Below, in pieces: positions 20,514-31,332 of a DNA stretch of 64,000 nt. The stretch's first letter is position 1; every line of letters starts with the position of its first letter. A program made the position numbers and the translations under genes. Under the pieces are notes generated by a model. It was not told the DNA's origin. It saw nothing but the letters and a program-made list of their open reading frames with translations, and ran no database searches. Origin of the DNA: Enterobacteriaceae bacterium ESL0689 (GTDB taxonomy: Bacteria > Pseudomonadota > Gammaproteobacteria > Enterobacterales > Enterobacteriaceae); contig JAQTIF010000002.1 of assembly GCA_029433525.1 (NCBI GenBank), positions 372,001 through 436,000 of the forward strand. The letters are read 5' to 3'.

Positions 20514-21269
20514 TCAGGCTCCCAGAGTTGAACCGCCATCCACCACGATATCCTGCAATGTAATATGGCTGGCATGGTGGGAAGCGAGAAATAAAATCGT
20601 GCTGGCGATCTCCTGCGGACGGGCAATTTTGCCCAGCGGGATCCCCAGCTTAAACTGCGCAACGGAACCGCTGATCCGGCGTTGTTCAGCATCATCACTC
20701 ATCCATAACATCCGCTGCATATCGGTATCGGTAGAGCCTGGCGAAACCAGATTACAGCGAACACCACTGCTCGCCAGCTCCAGTCCGACGGTTAACGCCA
20801 GGCTTTTCAGGGCCGCTTTTGATGCGCCATAGGCGCTCATCCCCAGACGCGGAATATGCGCAGCATCTGAAGAGACCGTGACAATCGCGCCGCCCTGCTG
20901 ACGACGAAATTGAGCCATTGTCTGCTGAAACAGATTAAAGGCCCCGCCGACATTGACCGCAAACGTGTGTTGCCACGCCTGCTGGCTCAGTTCATCCGTC
21001 GCACCAGGATGTAAAACACCGGCCGCATTCACCAGCACATCCAGGCGTGTCAGTGCCGGTAACAGACGCGCGCAGACTTCGGCGACCTGGTCTGGATCGG
21101 CAATATCCACGACTTCTGTCGCAAAAGGGTAATCCTCACCGGCAAAGCGGAGATCAAACCCCGTCACCCTGGCACCGGCCGCGGCAAATGCCAGCGCCGT
21201 GGCGTAGCCAATGCCTTTGCCGGCACCGGTCACCCATACCGTCTGCCCGTGAAAATCGAACTCAGCCAT
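20514..21269 (-). CDS. entA: 2,3-dihydro-2,3-dihydroxybenzoate dehydrogenase
   Basis: Short-chain dehydrogenase that makes 2,3-dihydroxybenzoate (DHB) using NAD+; 251 residues (E. coli 248). The cofactor motif GAGKGIGYATA is near residue 13, and the catalytic YGASKAA follows the Ser in VTVSSDAA. The start MAEFDFHGQTVWVTG at 21269 overlaps the last codons of entB by eight bases; the upstream 22 codons of the open frame are not used. Confidence 0.97.
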   Translation of the reverse strand: MAEFDFHGQTVWVTGAGKGIGYATALAFAAAGARVTGFDLRFAGEDYPFATEVVDIADPDQVAEVCARLLPALTRLDVLVNAAGVLHPGATDELSQQAWQHTFAVNVGGAFNLFQQTMAQFRRQQGGAIVTVSSDAAHIPRLGMSAYGASKAALKSLALTVGLELASSGVRCNLVSPGSTDTDMQRMLWMSDDAEQRRISGSVAQFKLGIPLGKIARPQEIASTILFLASHHASHITLQDIVVDGGSTLGA

Positions 21270-22122
21270 GATTGACCTCGCGGGAGAGCAGCGCCCACCA
21301 GGCGTCAAGGGTCGGGTTTTTCGCCAGCATGACAAAATCGATATCGCTATGCACTTTACGCCAGCGGGCGGCCAGAGTCATCATGCGTACGGAATCCAGA
21401 CCGTAATCGATCAGATTCTCATCATCCATCGGTTGCTCAGACTCATCGAGTAATGGCAGGATCAGCGCCCGCAATGCCTGCTTTGAGGCAGGTAACGCCG
21501 ATAACAACGTTTCCGTCATTACCACCCGCCCGGAACAACTGGCGACACATTTTAACGCCATCAGATGATCCTCGCGGCTAAAATCCGCCAGCGCATCAGC
21601 GACAAAAAAAGGTTTAATATCGCGCATAAAAGCGTCAGTGGCGGTGGTCATACAGCCAATGTGAGCATAGACGCCGGTGATAATCAGTTGATCACGTCCG
21701 GCCTCTTTAAGCATCGTCTCTAGCGGTGAACGCTGAAACGCACTGTAACGCCACTTTACCAGTACCGTATCCTCGTCGGTCGGTGTCAGCGCCGCGACCA
21801 CCTGTTGTTGTTCCGGCGAGCGGGTCAGCCCCGGCCCCCACATATCCTTCAGCAACCCGCGATCCTGATCGCTCTGTTGCTGCGGTTGGGCGGTGTAATA
21901 TACCGGAATGCCCTGCTGTCGACAGAAATCACGCAGGGCGGCGATATTCGCGACCACCGTCGCCATCATCGGGTTGTCCGGCCCCCAGAAACGGATAAAA
22001 TAGTCCTGCATATCATGGATTAACAGCGCACTACGGCAAGGATCAAAAGGCCAGTGAACCCGGGCGGGCGGAATATCGCGGGCCTCGGGTAAGGCGTATG
22101 CCTGTAATTGCGGAATGGTCAT
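21262..22122 (-). CDS. entB: Isochorismatase / aryl carrier protein EntB
   Basis: Bifunctional, 286 residues (E. coli 285). The N-terminal isochorismatase domain (LLIHDMQDYFI, GVYAHIGCMTTATDAFM) converts isochorismate to dihydro-DHB. The C-terminal aryl carrier domain carries the phosphopantetheine serine in YGLDSVRMM. Start MTIPQLQAYALP at 22122, with GGGAG upstream. It lies 13 bases after entE and overlaps entA. Confidence 0.97.
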   Translation of the reverse strand: MTIPQLQAYALPEARDIPPARVHWPFDPCRSALLIHDMQDYFIRFWGPDNPMMATVVANIAALRDFCRQQGIPVYYTAQPQQQSDQDRGLLKDMWGPGLTRSPEQQQVVAALTPTDEDTVLVKWRYSAFQRSPLETMLKEAGRDQLIITGVYAHIGCMTTATDAFMRDIKPFFVADALADFSREDHLMALKCVASCSGRVVMTETLLSALPASKQALRALILPLLDESEQPMDDENLIDYGLDSVRMMTLAARWRKVHSDIDFVMLAKNPTLDAWWALLSREVNHG

Positions 22123-22135
22123 TTTGTTTACTCCC

Positions 22136-23743
22136 TTATGATAGATCACGCACAGCCAGCCACTGACGTAGCTGTTTCTTGTCGACTTTTCCTACCGCTG
22201 TCAGCGGCAGCGCATCAACACACTCGACACGATCCGGTAACTTAAATTCCGCCACCCCCTGCTCACGCAGAAAACGGCGTACCGCTACCGCACGCAGCGG
22301 CGCGCTGACCACCAGATAAACACAGCTCTTCTCGCCCAGCAGCGCGTCAGCCATACTGACTACCGCCGCCTGGATCACCGCCGGGTGACGCAACAACAGA
22401 TTCTCCACCTCTTCGGCAGCGATCTTCTCACCACCACGATTAATCTGATCTTTCTCGCGTCCCTGCACGGTGATGTAGCCCGCTTCATCAATGGAGACCA
22501 GATCACCAGAACAGTAGAAACCGTCGGCATCGAACGCCGTCGCATTGTGCTGGGGACTGCGATAATAGCCCCGGAAAGTATAAGGCCCACGGGTCATCAG
22601 GCGGCCCGTGACGCCACAGGGCAAGCGGTTGCCCGCCTCATCGGCCACCCATACTTCATCATCCGGCGACATCGGGCGCCCCTGGGTATGGATGATCCGC
22701 TCTGGCGTGTCATCAAGACGGGTGTAATTCACCAGCCCTTCTGCCATGCCAAATACCTGCTGCAGCTGACAACCTATCTCAGTGAGAATACGGCTGGCCA
22801 GGGTCGCAGACAGGCGCGCGCCGCCGACCTGTAATAGCTGTAATGATCGTAACTGATGATGATCGTCCCCCTCCTGGAGCGCCTGCAGCCACAGACTGAC
22901 GGCCGGTGGCACCAGCGCAGCCATGGTGATCTGATGGCGGGCAATCAGCGGAAAGCACTCCGTCGCACTGGGATCGCTGGCGAGGATCACCTGACCTCCA
23001 GCGCGGAACACCCCCAGCGAACCCGGCGAACTCATCGCATAGTTATGGGCGGCAGGCAGCGCATTGAGATAACGGGTATCAGCACTGAGCGCGCAAATTT
23101 CATTACTGCGGCGGATACTGTATTCATAGTCATTATGGGTACGCGGGATCAGCTTAGGCGTGCCGGTACTGCCGCCAGAAAGCTGAAAAAAGGCCACTTC
23201 ATCCGCGGGGGTTGGCGTGGCGACAAACCCCTCAGCGGGTTGTGTCATCGCCGCCTGCAAATCGTCTTTTCCGTTATCATGACGCAGCAGCACATGGCGG
23301 ATAGTCGCATGTTGCTGGCGAAAATCAGCCAGAAAATGATCATCGGCAAACAGGCGATGATCCCGATCCGCCACCAGCAATACCGGCTCGATCTGCGCGG
23401 CATAAGCATGCAACTCACTCTGTTGATGGCTGAATAACGCATTGACCGGCACGATCCCCGCCCGCAGCAGGGCAAAAAAGGTGATATAAAATTCAGCGAC
23501 ATTGCCCAGTTGTACCAGCGCAGTCTCGCCACGTTGCAGCCCCATCCGCTGCAACGATGCCGCCAGATTATCCACCAGACGATTGAACTGACGATAGCTA
23601 TAGTGTTTATCCCCCTCAATGAGGGCCACGGCATCGCTGTCAGCATGACGAGTCAGCAGCTCGCTCAGGGGTTTGTCCTGCCAGTATCCCTTCTCCCGGT
23701 AGCGGGCAGCAAAATTCTCTGGCCAGCGGTTAAATGCAATCAT
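22136..23743 (-). CDS. entE: 2,3-dihydroxybenzoate-AMP ligase EntE
   Basis: Adenylates DHB and loads it onto EntB; 535 residues (E. coli 536). ANL-superfamily motifs are [17 protein letters not shown] (P-loop), the aryl-acid-binding [23 protein letters not shown] and [14 protein letters not shown] with the C-terminal Lys in [11 protein letters not shown]. It is nine bases downstream of entC. Confidence 0.97.
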   Translation of the reverse strand: MIAFNRWPENFAARYREKGYWQDKPLSELLTRHADSDAVALIEGDKHYSYRQFNRLVDNLAASLQRMGLQRGETALVQLGNVAEFYITFFALLRAGIVPVNALFSHQQSELHAYAAQIEPVLLVADRDHRLFADDHFLADFRQQHATIRHVLLRHDNGKDDLQAAMTQPAEGFVATPTPADEVAFFQLSGGSTGTPKLIPRTHNDYEYSIRRSNEICALSADTRYLNALPAAHNYAMSSPGSLGVFRAGGQVILASDPSATECFPLIARHQITMAALVPPAVSLWLQALQEGDDHHQLRSLQLLQVGGARLSATLASRILTEIGCQLQQVFGMAEGLVNYTRLDDTPERIIHTQGRPMSPDDEVWVADEAGNRLPCGVTGRLMTRGPYTFRGYYRSPQHNATAFDADGFYCSGDLVSIDEAGYITVQGREKDQINRGGEKIAAEEVENLLLRHPAVIQAAVVSMADALLGEKSCVYLVVSAPLRAVAVRRFLREQGVAEFKLPDRVECVDALPLTAVGKVDKKQLRQWLAVRDLS

Positions 23744-23752
23744 TCTTGCCTC

Positions 23753-24928
23753 TCACTTCAAACCAAATACGTTTAGCATGGTGGTCAATTTGACGCCGGT
23801 TTCCCGCCACTCCCCTTCGGGAGAAGAGGCGGGAACAATACCCGCTCCAGCAAACAGACGCAGGGTACGCTGATGCAGACGAGCACAGCGGATGGTCACG
23901 ACCCACTCGCCATTGCCCTCCTCATCACACCAGCCCACGATACCGCCAAAAAGCTGACGCTCAAACGGCTCCAGCTCGGCGATTATCTGTTTCGCCGCCA
24001 GGTGTGGAAAACCGCTCAGGGCCGGGGTGGGATGGAGCAGGCAAGCCAGAGACATGACATTCTCCTGCGGCTGCGCATGACCGGTAATGGATGTTGCCAG
24101 ATGCCACAGTGTCGGCGTGCTAATCAGTTGTGGCGCTTCTGGCAGCGATAATTGACGACAACGCGGGGTCAGCAACCTTTTCATCGCCGCGATCACCAAC
24201 TGGTGTTCATGGCGATCTTTCGCCGAAGCCAGTAACTGGTTGCCCGCCGCTCGATCCTGCGCCGCATCCGGCTGACGGCGAATCGATCCCGCCAGCGGCA
24301 GCGACCAGAACTGATCGCCCTCTTTACGCAATAACAATTCCGGGCTGGCACCGAGTAGCACATCGCCATCCGCCAGCGGCAGGTGAAAATTAAAGCTAGC
24401 CGGGTTTTGCGCGTTCAGTCGCGCAAACAGCAGTTCGCTATCCACCGGCTCCTGGAGTGTGATATCAATCAGCCGCGACAAAACTACCTTGTCTACAACA
24501 TCCGTCGTCGTCAGGTGGGCGGCACGCGCGACCATCGTCATAAATTCCTCCTCAGCGGGAATCTCCTGACGCTGGATAACAGATAGCAGTGCACAAGGCA
24601 CCGTCGCACAAGCGGCGGGGAGAGCCGTATCGCGCGCCATGTTTTGCCAATTCTGGGGGATAAATAATTCAGACGGTTGCTGTGGATCAAACGGAATCGC
24701 CCCTACCAGCAATGGCTGCGCGATCCCGGCGGCTTTCGCCTGCGCAAAAGCGGCGGCCATCTGCTGCTGAAACGCGCTGTCACGCTGTTGCGCGCCGATC
24801 GCCGGACAGCTAAAACGGCTAAAACAGCCTGAGGTGCGAAAACTGCGGTACGGTGACATAAAGACAAAATGTTCGGCTGCCCGCGCACTGTTTTCTCCCT
24901 GTTGATCACCGATGCGGGATCTTTCCAT
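23753..24928 (-). CDS. entC: Isochorismate synthase EntC
   Basis: First enzyme of the pathway, chorismate to isochorismate; 391 residues, the E. coli length. The chorismate-binding fold is clear: FMSPYRSFRTSGCF, KVVLSRLIDI, LLGASPELLLRK, HPTPALSGFPH, ELEPFERQLFGGIVGW and GAGIVPASSPEGEWRE. The first ~20 residues differ from E. coli, as is usual. It heads entCEBAH and is divergent from fepB across a Fur-type site. Confidence 0.97.
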   Translation of the reverse strand: MERSRIGDQQGENSARAAEHFVFMSPYRSFRTSGCFSRFSCPAIGAQQRDSAFQQQMAAAFAQAKAAGIAQPLLVGAIPFDPQQPSELFIPQNWQNMARDTALPAACATVPCALLSVIQRQEIPAEEEFMTMVARAAHLTTTDVVDKVVLSRLIDITLQEPVDSELLFARLNAQNPASFNFHLPLADGDVLLGASPELLLRKEGDQFWSLPLAGSIRRQPDAAQDRAAGNQLLASAKDRHEHQLVIAAMKRLLTPRCRQLSLPEAPQLISTPTLWHLATSITGHAQPQENVMSLACLLHPTPALSGFPHLAAKQIIAELEPFERQLFGGIVGWCDEEGNGEWVVTIRCARLHQRTLRLFAGAGIVPASSPEGEWRETGVKLTTMLNVFGLK

Positions 24929-25074
24929 ACCATCCTCCTGAAAATAGATGACTGACTAACCGTCTGATCCAGCCGATGTTACTGGCACCAGCCGTACGGA
25001 AAAACCGTCGCGTGCCGATCAGTACATGGGGAGGCCGGGGACTGTTGAGGGCCAAAAGTGTCATAATCGACCAG

Positions 25075-25100
25075 TATCTAAGAATGATTATCATTTGTGT
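25075..25100. promoter_or_regulatory. Fur box in the entC/fepB divergent promoter
   Basis: AATGATTATCATT (25083-25095) is the core of the Fur consensus GATAATGATAATCATTATC with one changed base. It lies in the 322-base gap between divergent entC and fepB, where E. coli also has a Fur-controlled bidirectional promoter. Iron-replete repression of both operons is expected. No gene is visible in the gap. Confidence 0.8.
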
Positions 25101-25250
25101 TTTTGCTGGCTAACCTAAAAGGTATTCTTACTTCTGTCAACCCGACTTCGCTGGTAATCTGTCTGTATTTGTTGACTCAGACTTGCGTCCCTCGGGGACA
25201 ACGTGAAAAATGAGCTGCCTTTATTGACAACTTAATCAGGGTAAAAATTC

Positions 25251-26204
25251 GTGAAACTCTCTGTTTTTTATCGCTATCTCCTGCTGATCTGTGGCGTGCT
25301 ATTTTGTCCACTGACGTTCGCGGCCGACTGGCCACGCCAGGTCACTGACAGCCGTGGTACACATACTCTCAATCATGCGCCCCAGCGTATCGTCTCGACC
25401 AGCGTCACCCTGACCGGATCATTACTGGCCATTGATGCGCCGGTGATCGCCAGTGGTGCCACCACACCACGCAATCGCGTCGCTGACGATCAGGGGTTCC
25501 TGCGGCAATGGGGGGCGGTGGCCAGAGAACGTCAGCTGACACGTCTGTATATTGGTGAGCCCAGCGCGGAGGCTGTCGCCGCACAGATGCCTGATCTGAT
25601 CCTGATCAGCGCCACCGGCGGTGATTCGGCACTGGCGCTGTATGATCAGCTTGCCACTATCGCACCTACCCTGATCATTAACTACGACGATAAAAGCTGG
25701 CAGGCGCTACTGGAACAACTGGGGCAGATCACCGGCCATGAGCAACAGGCGGCAGCACGTATTGCGCAATTTAATCAGCAACTGGCGATCCTGAAAAAGC
25801 AGATCAAACAGCCGCCTCAACCGGTTAGCGCCCTGGTCTATACCGCCGCTTCGCACAGCGCCAATCTGTGGACGGCTGACTCCGCCCACGGCAAACTGCT
25901 TGCACAGCTTGGTTTTACCCTCGCCACCCTGCCTGACGGACTTCAGCCCAACCTGCGTCAGGGCAAACGTCATGATATCGTACAACTGGCGGGAGAAAAT
26001 CTGGCGGCCGGGCTCAACGGAGAAAGCCTGTTTCTGTTCGCCGCCGATGACCAGGATGCCCAGGCCATTTATGCCAATCCGTTACTGGCACATCTGCCCG
26101 CGGTTAAAAATCAGCGTGTTTATCCGCTGGGCACCGAAACGTTCCGTCTCGACTACTACAGTGCGATGCTGATCCTGCAGCGTCTCGCCACACGTTTTGG
26201 TTAA
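25251..26204 (+). CDS. fepB: Ferric-enterobactin periplasmic binding protein FepB
   Basis: Carries ferric enterobactin from FepA to FepDGC; 317 residues starting at GTG. The Sec signal peptide is residues 1-24 (ending LTFA-ADW). The mature part opens with [14 protein letters not shown] and contains [40 protein letters not shown] and the C-terminal [14 protein letters not shown], all closely matching E. coli. Convergent with entS. Confidence 0.97.
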   Translation: MKLSVFYRYLLLICGVLFCPLTFAADWPRQVTDSRGTHTLNHAPQRIVSTSVTLTGSLLAIDAPVIASGATTPRNRVADDQGFLRQWGAVARERQLTRLYIGEPSAEAVAAQMPDLILISATGGDSALALYDQLATIAPTLIINYDDKSWQALLEQLGQITGHEQQAAARIAQFNQQLAILKKQIKQPPQPVSALVYTAASHSANLWTADSAHGKLLAQLGFTLATLPDGLQPNLRQGKRHDIVQLAGENLAAGLNGESLFLFAADDQDAQAIYANPLLAHLPAVKNQRVYPLGTETFRLDYYSAMLILQRLATRFG

Positions 26205-26225
26205 TCGCTGCTGGCTGGCGCGTTG

Positions 26226-27473
26226 TCAGCCAGTGCTATCAGGTTGCTGGCTAGCGGGATAGCGGAAACGGCGCACTTCGCGCAGGACAACCGTCAGTAA
26301 CACCGCCAGCAGCACCAGTCCCCCGCCACTGACCCCCGCTGCGGTTGCTGGCGTCAGCCACACCCCCAGGGCACCCAGTAATGCTGCGCCAATCGCATCG
26401 CCGGTGACATTCTGTGCCGTCCATAAGCCATTAATCCGGCCCAGTAGCGCCTCCGGTGTCTGACGCTGAATCAGGGTATATTGCAGCAGTGAAGCGATGG
26501 CATTCAGCCAGCCAGACAGCGCCAGACACAATGTTACCAGCTGCCAGCCGGGCATCAGACCCGACAGCGCAATCAGCAAAAAAGCCGCGATCGCGCTGAA
26601 TAACATTAGGCGGCCAGGACGTGCGATGTGGGTCAGCCAGCCACTGGTCAGAGCGCCAGCGGATGCCCCCAGCGGGATCGCCGCGTACAACAGACCAATT
26701 TGTGCCGCCGACATCTGCCAGCCCTCCGCCAGCGCTGGATAAAGTACCCGCACCGCACCGGCCATCGTCAACAGGCTACCCAGCACGGTTATGCCACCAA
26801 CCAGCGGACTGCTACAGAAGAATTTGACACCGGCCAGCAACGACTTTAACGGCAGCTCCCGTGACGGCGGTGGCGGCAGTGAGGGTAAGCGTAACAGCGT
26901 CAGCGTCGTCAGAACAGTTCCTGCGGTGGTCAGGCCATAGTTCCAGGCGACACTCCCGCTGGCCAGTAACAGGCCACCCACCAGCGGAGAAATTACCGCG
27001 CCCAGGCGTACGGTCAGCATGGTGATCGCTCCCGCCTGCATCAGATTTTCCCGTCCGACCAGCGCCGGGGTGGCCGCCAGCAAGGCGGTCACTCCCAGCG
27101 CAGCAAAGAAACCGTCCCAGATACCTAACAGATAAATCACGATTAACGACGGTTCAGGCACCAGCGCATTGAGGCATAAACCAGCAAAACCGACACCACA
27201 GGTGCCACGCGCCAGCAGGATCAGATATTTACGATTATAACGATCCGCCAGCACACCACCGATCAATAGCCCGATAAACATCGCGCTCGCTGCCAGGGTT
27301 ACCGAAAGCCCAACCAGCCAGGTGGAGTGGGTCAGCTCCTGAATCTGTACCGGCAGCGCCACCCCCAGCAGCCCCAGCGATAAAATAGAGACAAAACGCG
27401 CGATAAAAACGTCACGAAACGCCGGATGCGTTCTGAGCAAACTGAAGTTCAGAAGCCATAATTGTTTTTTCAT
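26226..27473 (-). CDS. entS: Enterobactin exporter EntS
   Basis: Major-facilitator transporter that moves enterobactin across the inner membrane; 415 residues, twelve predicted helices. [20 protein letters not shown], the MFS motif A region [38 protein letters not shown] and [20 protein letters not shown] match E. coli EntS. Divergent from fepD across a Fur box, convergent with fepB. Confidence 0.96.
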   Translation of the reverse strand: MKKQLWLLNFSLLRTHPAFRDVFIARFVSILSLGLLGVALPVQIQELTHSTWLVGLSVTLAASAMFIGLLIGGVLADRYNRKYLILLARGTCGVGFAGLCLNALVPEPSLIVIYLLGIWDGFFAALGVTALLAATPALVGRENLMQAGAITMLTVRLGAVISPLVGGLLLASGSVAWNYGLTTAGTVLTTLTLLRLPSLPPPPSRELPLKSLLAGVKFFCSSPLVGGITVLGSLLTMAGAVRVLYPALAEGWQMSAAQIGLLYAAIPLGASAGALTSGWLTHIARPGRLMLFSAIAAFLLIALSGLMPGWQLVTLCLALSGWLNAIASLLQYTLIQRQTPEALLGRINGLWTAQNVTGDAIGAALLGALGVWLTPATAAGVSGGGLVLLAVLLTVVLREVRRFRYPASQQPDSTG

Positions 27474-27589
27474 AACAGTACCTTATTATTCTTTTTTCCG
27501 CTATGTCAGCCTGTCGTTATCGGCGAAATGCAGGCGGGGCGATATCATTATGGTAAATAAGCCCAGACATGTTAACATAAGCGGATAAG

Positions 27590-27615
27590 ATCGATAATGA
27601 TAATGACTCTCATTT
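27590..27615. promoter_or_regulatory. Fur box between entS and fepD
   Basis: GATAATGATAATGACTCTCA starts at 27593: two direct GATAAT hexamers followed by an inverted part. It lies in the entS/fepD divergent gap, as in E. coli, and about 20 bases before fepD translation. Confidence 0.8.
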
Positions 27616-27633
27616 TTAATCCAGGAATAATAC

Positions 27634-28644
27634 ATGCTGTCGTTTTCCGCCGCCCGGTTTCGCACTGTTGTGATCCCAGGGCTTTTATTCCTCTTGATGA
27701 TAGCCATCGCACTCAGCCTGCTGGTGGGGGCGAAAGCGCTGCCTCCGTCTGTTGTCACCGATATCCTGTTCACCCCCTGTCACAGCGCGGATTGCAAAAT
27801 TATCCTCAATGCCCGACTGCCGAGAACTGTGGCGGGATTACTGGCCGGAGCGGCACTGGGCGTCGCCGGATCACTGATGCAAACCCTGACCCGCAATCCA
27901 CTCGCTGACCCCGGTCTGCTCGGAGTCAACGCTGGTGCCAGCTTCGCTATCGTGCTCGCTGCGACCTTTCTGAATATTAATTCGCCCCAGCAACAGGTCT
28001 GGATCGCCTTTGCCGGTGCCCTCTCAGCTTCACTGCTGGTAGCCTTTACCGGTAGCCAGGGAGGGGGGCAACTGAGCCCGGTGCGTCTGACGCTGGCGGG
28101 GGTCGCGCTGGCGGCGGTGCTGGAAGGACTCTCCAGCGGGATCGCACTGCTCCATCCCGAAGTCTATGACACCCTGCGTTTCTGGCAGGCGGGATCGCTG
28201 GATATCCGCGATCTGCACATTGTAAAACTGATCCTCGCTCCTGTGCTGCTGGCCACTGGCGTCACCCTGCTGCTCAGTCGGGCGCTGAATAACCTCAGTC
28301 TCGGTAACGATACCGCCACCGCGCTCGGTAGCCAGGTGGCACGCACCCAGCTTATCGGTCTGCTGGCGGTAACCTTACTCTGTGGCAGTGCCACCGCCGC
28401 CATCGGCCCGGTTGCCTTTATCGGCCTAATCATGCCTCATCTGGCGCGGATGCTGGCTGGCGCTGACCATCGCCGGATCTTACCGGTGGTCTTACTGGCC
28501 TCCCCCACCTTACTGTTACTGGCCGATGTGCTGGGCCGTCTACTGGTGCCGGGTGAGCTGCGGGTATCGATAGTCAGTGCTTTTATCGGCGCCCCCTTTT
28601 TAATCTGGCTGGTTCGTCGCCCTTCGCGCGGAGGTGCTGTATGA
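27634..28644 (+). CDS. fepD: Ferric-enterobactin permease FepD
   Basis: FecCD-family membrane permease, 336 residues (E. coli 334). ARLPRTVAGLLAGAALGVAG, QTLTRNPLADPGLLGVNAGA and GPVAFIGLIMPHLARML are family signatures; the last is the loop that contacts the ATPase FepC. About ten helices. Overlaps fepG by four bases. Confidence 0.97.
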   Translation: MLSFSAARFRTVVIPGLLFLLMIAIALSLLVGAKALPPSVVTDILFTPCHSADCKIILNARLPRTVAGLLAGAALGVAGSLMQTLTRNPLADPGLLGVNAGASFAIVLAATFLNINSPQQQVWIAFAGALSASLLVAFTGSQGGGQLSPVRLTLAGVALAAVLEGLSSGIALLHPEVYDTLRFWQAGSLDIRDLHIVKLILAPVLLATGVTLLLSRALNNLSLGNDTATALGSQVARTQLIGLLAVTLLCGSATAAIGPVAFIGLIMPHLARMLAGADHRRILPVVLLASPTLLLLADVLGRLLVPGELRVSIVSAFIGAPFLIWLVRRPSRGGAV

Positions 28645-29633
28645 CAACACCGCCCCGTCGTCTGGTGATCAGCTGTCTCGGCCTGCTGAGCGGCGGGCTG
28701 CTGATTTCCCTGTGGGGGCTGAGCAGTGGTGTGCTGTCATTGCCTGTCGGGCAGACGATTTCCGCGCTGCTGGGTCAGGGGCCTGAAAATATCGTTATGG
28801 TCATCACGCAATGGCGATTACCCCGGGTTGTGATGGCACTGGTTATCGGTGCCGCGCTGGGGGTCAGTGGCGCGATTTTTCAGTCATTGCTGCGTAATCC
28901 ACTCGGTAGCCCGGATGTAATTGGTTTCAATGTCGGTGCCTGGAGTGGGGTGCTGGTCGCGATGGTGCTCTATGGTCAGAACCTGACCGCCATTACCCTC
29001 GCAGCGATGTGCGGTGGTTTGCTGACCACGCTGGTGGTCTGGTTACTGGCATGGCGTAATGGCATCGAGACATTTCATCTGATTATTATTGGTATCGGAA
29101 TGCGGGCGATGCTGATGGCTTTCAATACCTGGCTGTTACTGTATGCTTCGCTGGAAACCGCGCTCTCCGCCGGGCTGTGGTATGCGGGTTCGCTCAACGG
29201 CCTGACGTGGAGTAAAATCTGGCCAGCCGCGCCGCTAATCCCGCTGGTACTGTGCGGTGCGGCGCTGCTGGCACGCCGTATGCAACTCCTGGAGATGGGC
29301 GACGATACCGCCTGTGCGCTGGGCGTGCCGGTAGAGCGTTCGCGTCTGCTGTTGCTGCTGATCGCAGTGATATTAACCGCCCTTAGCACCTCGCTGGCCG
29401 GGCCCATCTCGTTTGTCGCGCTGGCCGCTCCTCATATTGCTCGCCGATTGAGCGGCACCGCCCGCTGGGGATTAACCCAGGCCGCGCTCTGTGGCGCACT
29501 GCTGCTGGCGCTGGCGGATGGCTGTGCGCAGCGGCTGTTTGTCCCTTACCAGCTTCCTGCAGGAGTGGTGACGGTCAGCATCGGCGGAATTTATCTTATC
29601 GGGTTACTCATTCAGGAGTCGCGCAAAAAATGA
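28641..29633 (+). CDS. fepG: Ferric-enterobactin permease FepG
   Basis: Second permease subunit, 330 residues, the E. coli length. QWRLPRVVMALVIGAALGVS, QSLLRNPLGSPDVIGFNVGA and GPISFVALAAPHIARRLSG are present. ATGA overlaps at both ends (with fepD and fepC) indicate translational coupling. Confidence 0.97.
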   Translation: MTTPPRRLVISCLGLLSGGLLISLWGLSSGVLSLPVGQTISALLGQGPENIVMVITQWRLPRVVMALVIGAALGVSGAIFQSLLRNPLGSPDVIGFNVGAWSGVLVAMVLYGQNLTAITLAAMCGGLLTTLVVWLLAWRNGIETFHLIIIGIGMRAMLMAFNTWLLLYASLETALSAGLWYAGSLNGLTWSKIWPAAPLIPLVLCGAALLARRMQLLEMGDDTACALGVPVERSRLLLLLIAVILTALSTSLAGPISFVALAAPHIARRLSGTARWGLTQAALCGALLLALADGCAQRLFVPYQLPAGVVTVSIGGIYLIGLLIQESRKK

Positions 29634-30424
29634 CCACGGTTGCATCCCGTCTGTGTGGTGAGCAGTTAACGCTGGCCTACGGCAATAAGATCATCGCCGA
29701 ATCGCTGCAAATTACCCTGCCTGATGGCCACTTCACCGCGATTATTGGCCCCAATGGTTGCGGAAAATCGACACTGCTACGTACCCTGAGCCGCCTGCTG
29801 CCCCCTGCTCGCGGTCATGTTTATCTTGATGGCGAACAAATCCAGCGCTATCCCGCGAAAGAGGTGGCAAAGCGCGTTGGCCTGCTGACGCAGAATGCAT
29901 CAGCGCCGGGAGAGATCACGGTTCAGGAGCTGGTGGCACGCGGACGTTATCCACACCAGCCATTATTCAGCCGCTGGCGGCAACAGGATACGGATGCGGT
30001 GAGTCACGCCATGGAAGCCACCCATATCACGCATCTGGCGCAACAAAACATCGACACACTTTCCGGCGGCCAGCGTCAGCGGGCATGGATCGCGATGGCA
30101 CTGGCCCAGGAAACCCGAATTATGCTGCTTGATGAACCGACCACCTGGCTGGATATCAGTCACCAGATCGATCTGCTGGAACTATTGCGCGATCTTAATC
30201 GCCAGCAAGGTTATACCCTGGCGGCGGTATTACACGATCTCAACCAGGCCTGCCGCTATGCCACTCACTTAATTGCCCTGCGTGAGGGAAAGATTATCGC
30301 CACCGGGGCCCCGAGGGAGATTATTACCCGTGAGCTTATCGAAGCAGTATTTGGTCTGCGCTGCATGATTATTGACGATCCGGTCAGCCATACCCCGCTG
30401 ATCATTCCGCTGGGACGTGGCTGA
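29630..30424 (+). CDS. fepC: Ferric-enterobactin ABC transporter ATPase FepC
   Basis: ABC ATPase powering FepDG; 264 residues (E. coli 271). Walker A GPNGCGKST near residue 40, the ABC signature LSGGQRQRAWIAMAL, Walker B IMLLDEPTTWLD and the switch His in LHDLNQA are intact. Immediately after its stop comes a truncated MITE-like repeat and then the DUF943 cluster in place of fepE. Confidence 0.97.
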   Translation: MTTVASRLCGEQLTLAYGNKIIAESLQITLPDGHFTAIIGPNGCGKSTLLRTLSRLLPPARGHVYLDGEQIQRYPAKEVAKRVGLLTQNASAPGEITVQELVARGRYPHQPLFSRWRQQDTDAVSHAMEATHITHLAQQNIDTLSGGQRQRAWIAMALAQETRIMLLDEPTTWLDISHQIDLLELLRDLNRQQGYTLAAVLHDLNQACRYATHLIALREGKIIATGAPREIITRELIEAVFGLRCMIIDDPVSHTPLIIPLGRG

Positions 30425-30436
30425 CCCAGCTGACAG

Positions 30437-30503
30437 CGTGAGGATTTCGAGCACTGCCCAGGGACAAAATGACAAGCAAAACAGCCTGATGGATCAGTCT
30501 GTT
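30437..30503. repeat. MITE-like repeat, copy D (right part only)
   Basis: Begins GTGAGGATTTCGAGCACTGC and ends CAGCCTGATGGATCAGTCTG, matching only the right half of the full 140-150 bp element. It starts 13 bases after the fepC stop, at the point where gene order departs from E. coli. Confidence 0.7.
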
Positions 30504-30515
30504 ATGATAACTATG

Positions 30516-30965
30516 CTATTCGCTACGAATTTTAGTGATTTTACCCTTGCTATTTAAACAATAATCACCGCGACCATATACCGTGAAAACCGTCTCATCA
30601 GGGGGTTCGTGAGCAACGCCAAGAATAGGAGTCATTTCCATGCCAGACGGTAACGTATCCTCAGAACCTTCTCCCTCCCCGTTATTATAAAAAACGTTAT
30701 TAACTAAACAGAATGTCACCATAAAACGACCTTCTGAATCAGGGTTGGGAATATTATATTCTTCCTTCAGCATATCCTGGTGTTTCAGCCACCATTTTAT
30801 TTTCTCTCGATCCGTACCATAAATACGATCGACTATGACATAACTAGCACCATCGTCTTTGTGCTTAACCATAAAAATCTTCACCGGACGGTATAGCCAG
30901 CAAATATAAGCTATCTGAAGACAGGTGTATAATATTATCAAAAAAATGTATGTTTCTTTTGCCAT
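30516..30965 (-). CDS. DUF943-family membrane-anchored protein (paralogue 1)
   Basis: 149 residues with one N-terminal membrane helix (IFLIILYTCLQIAYICWLY) followed by the DUF943 signature RPVKIFMVKHKDDGASYVIV, then KIKWWLKHQDMLKEEYNIP, then NPDSEGRFMVTFCL. DUF943 has no established function. Three copies lie in tandem here, next to a DUF3289 gene fragment. From that context I infer an immunity-like or effector-linked role. Its 5' flank (about 30966-31010) is nearly the same as that of the second copy, showing a duplication of a larger unit. Confidence 0.75.
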   Translation of the reverse strand: MAKETYIFLIILYTCLQIAYICWLYRPVKIFMVKHKDDGASYVIVDRIYGTDREKIKWWLKHQDMLKEEYNIPNPDSEGRFMVTFCLVNNVFYNNGEGEGSEDTLPSGMEMTPILGVAHEPPDETVFTVYGRGDYCLNSKGKITKIRSE

Positions 30966-31332
30966 AAACGCCTCTGGTGATTTCTGTAACAGATCGTCAG
31001 GATATTATAATATGGAAGTTCTTGTTTCATCATTATTTCCCGCGGAATAAATAGCAAGCATTCTGTATTCATTATTATAGGTGACAAAAATAGTACCCAG
31101 ATTAACACTCTTTCTGAAAGAAAAAATAAGCCTACATAATGCAGCCAGTTAATAGCAGGATATAATATCGTTGTTATTTATCATCAACACCGCTGGTGAT
31201 TTCTGTAAAAGACTATCAGGATATAATAATACGAAAGTCTCTATGCCATTTATCATATCCTGAACTCAATTAAATCGTGTTGACGTATCTCTGAAATCAA
31301 CCAATTTTTAATTAACTTGCCATAACCCTATA
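30966..31332. other. Gene-poor spacer in the DUF943 cluster
   Basis: AT-rich spacer of about 370 bases without a gene. It contains two copies of a motif beginning CTGGTGATTTCTGTAA, followed by a TCAGGATAT element (about 30972-31010 and 31190-31225), like the flank of paralogue 2 at 31934. These look like the eroded 3' ends of DUF3289-type genes, which end in GGTGATTTCTAC at 32579 in the surviving copy. Confidence 0.45.
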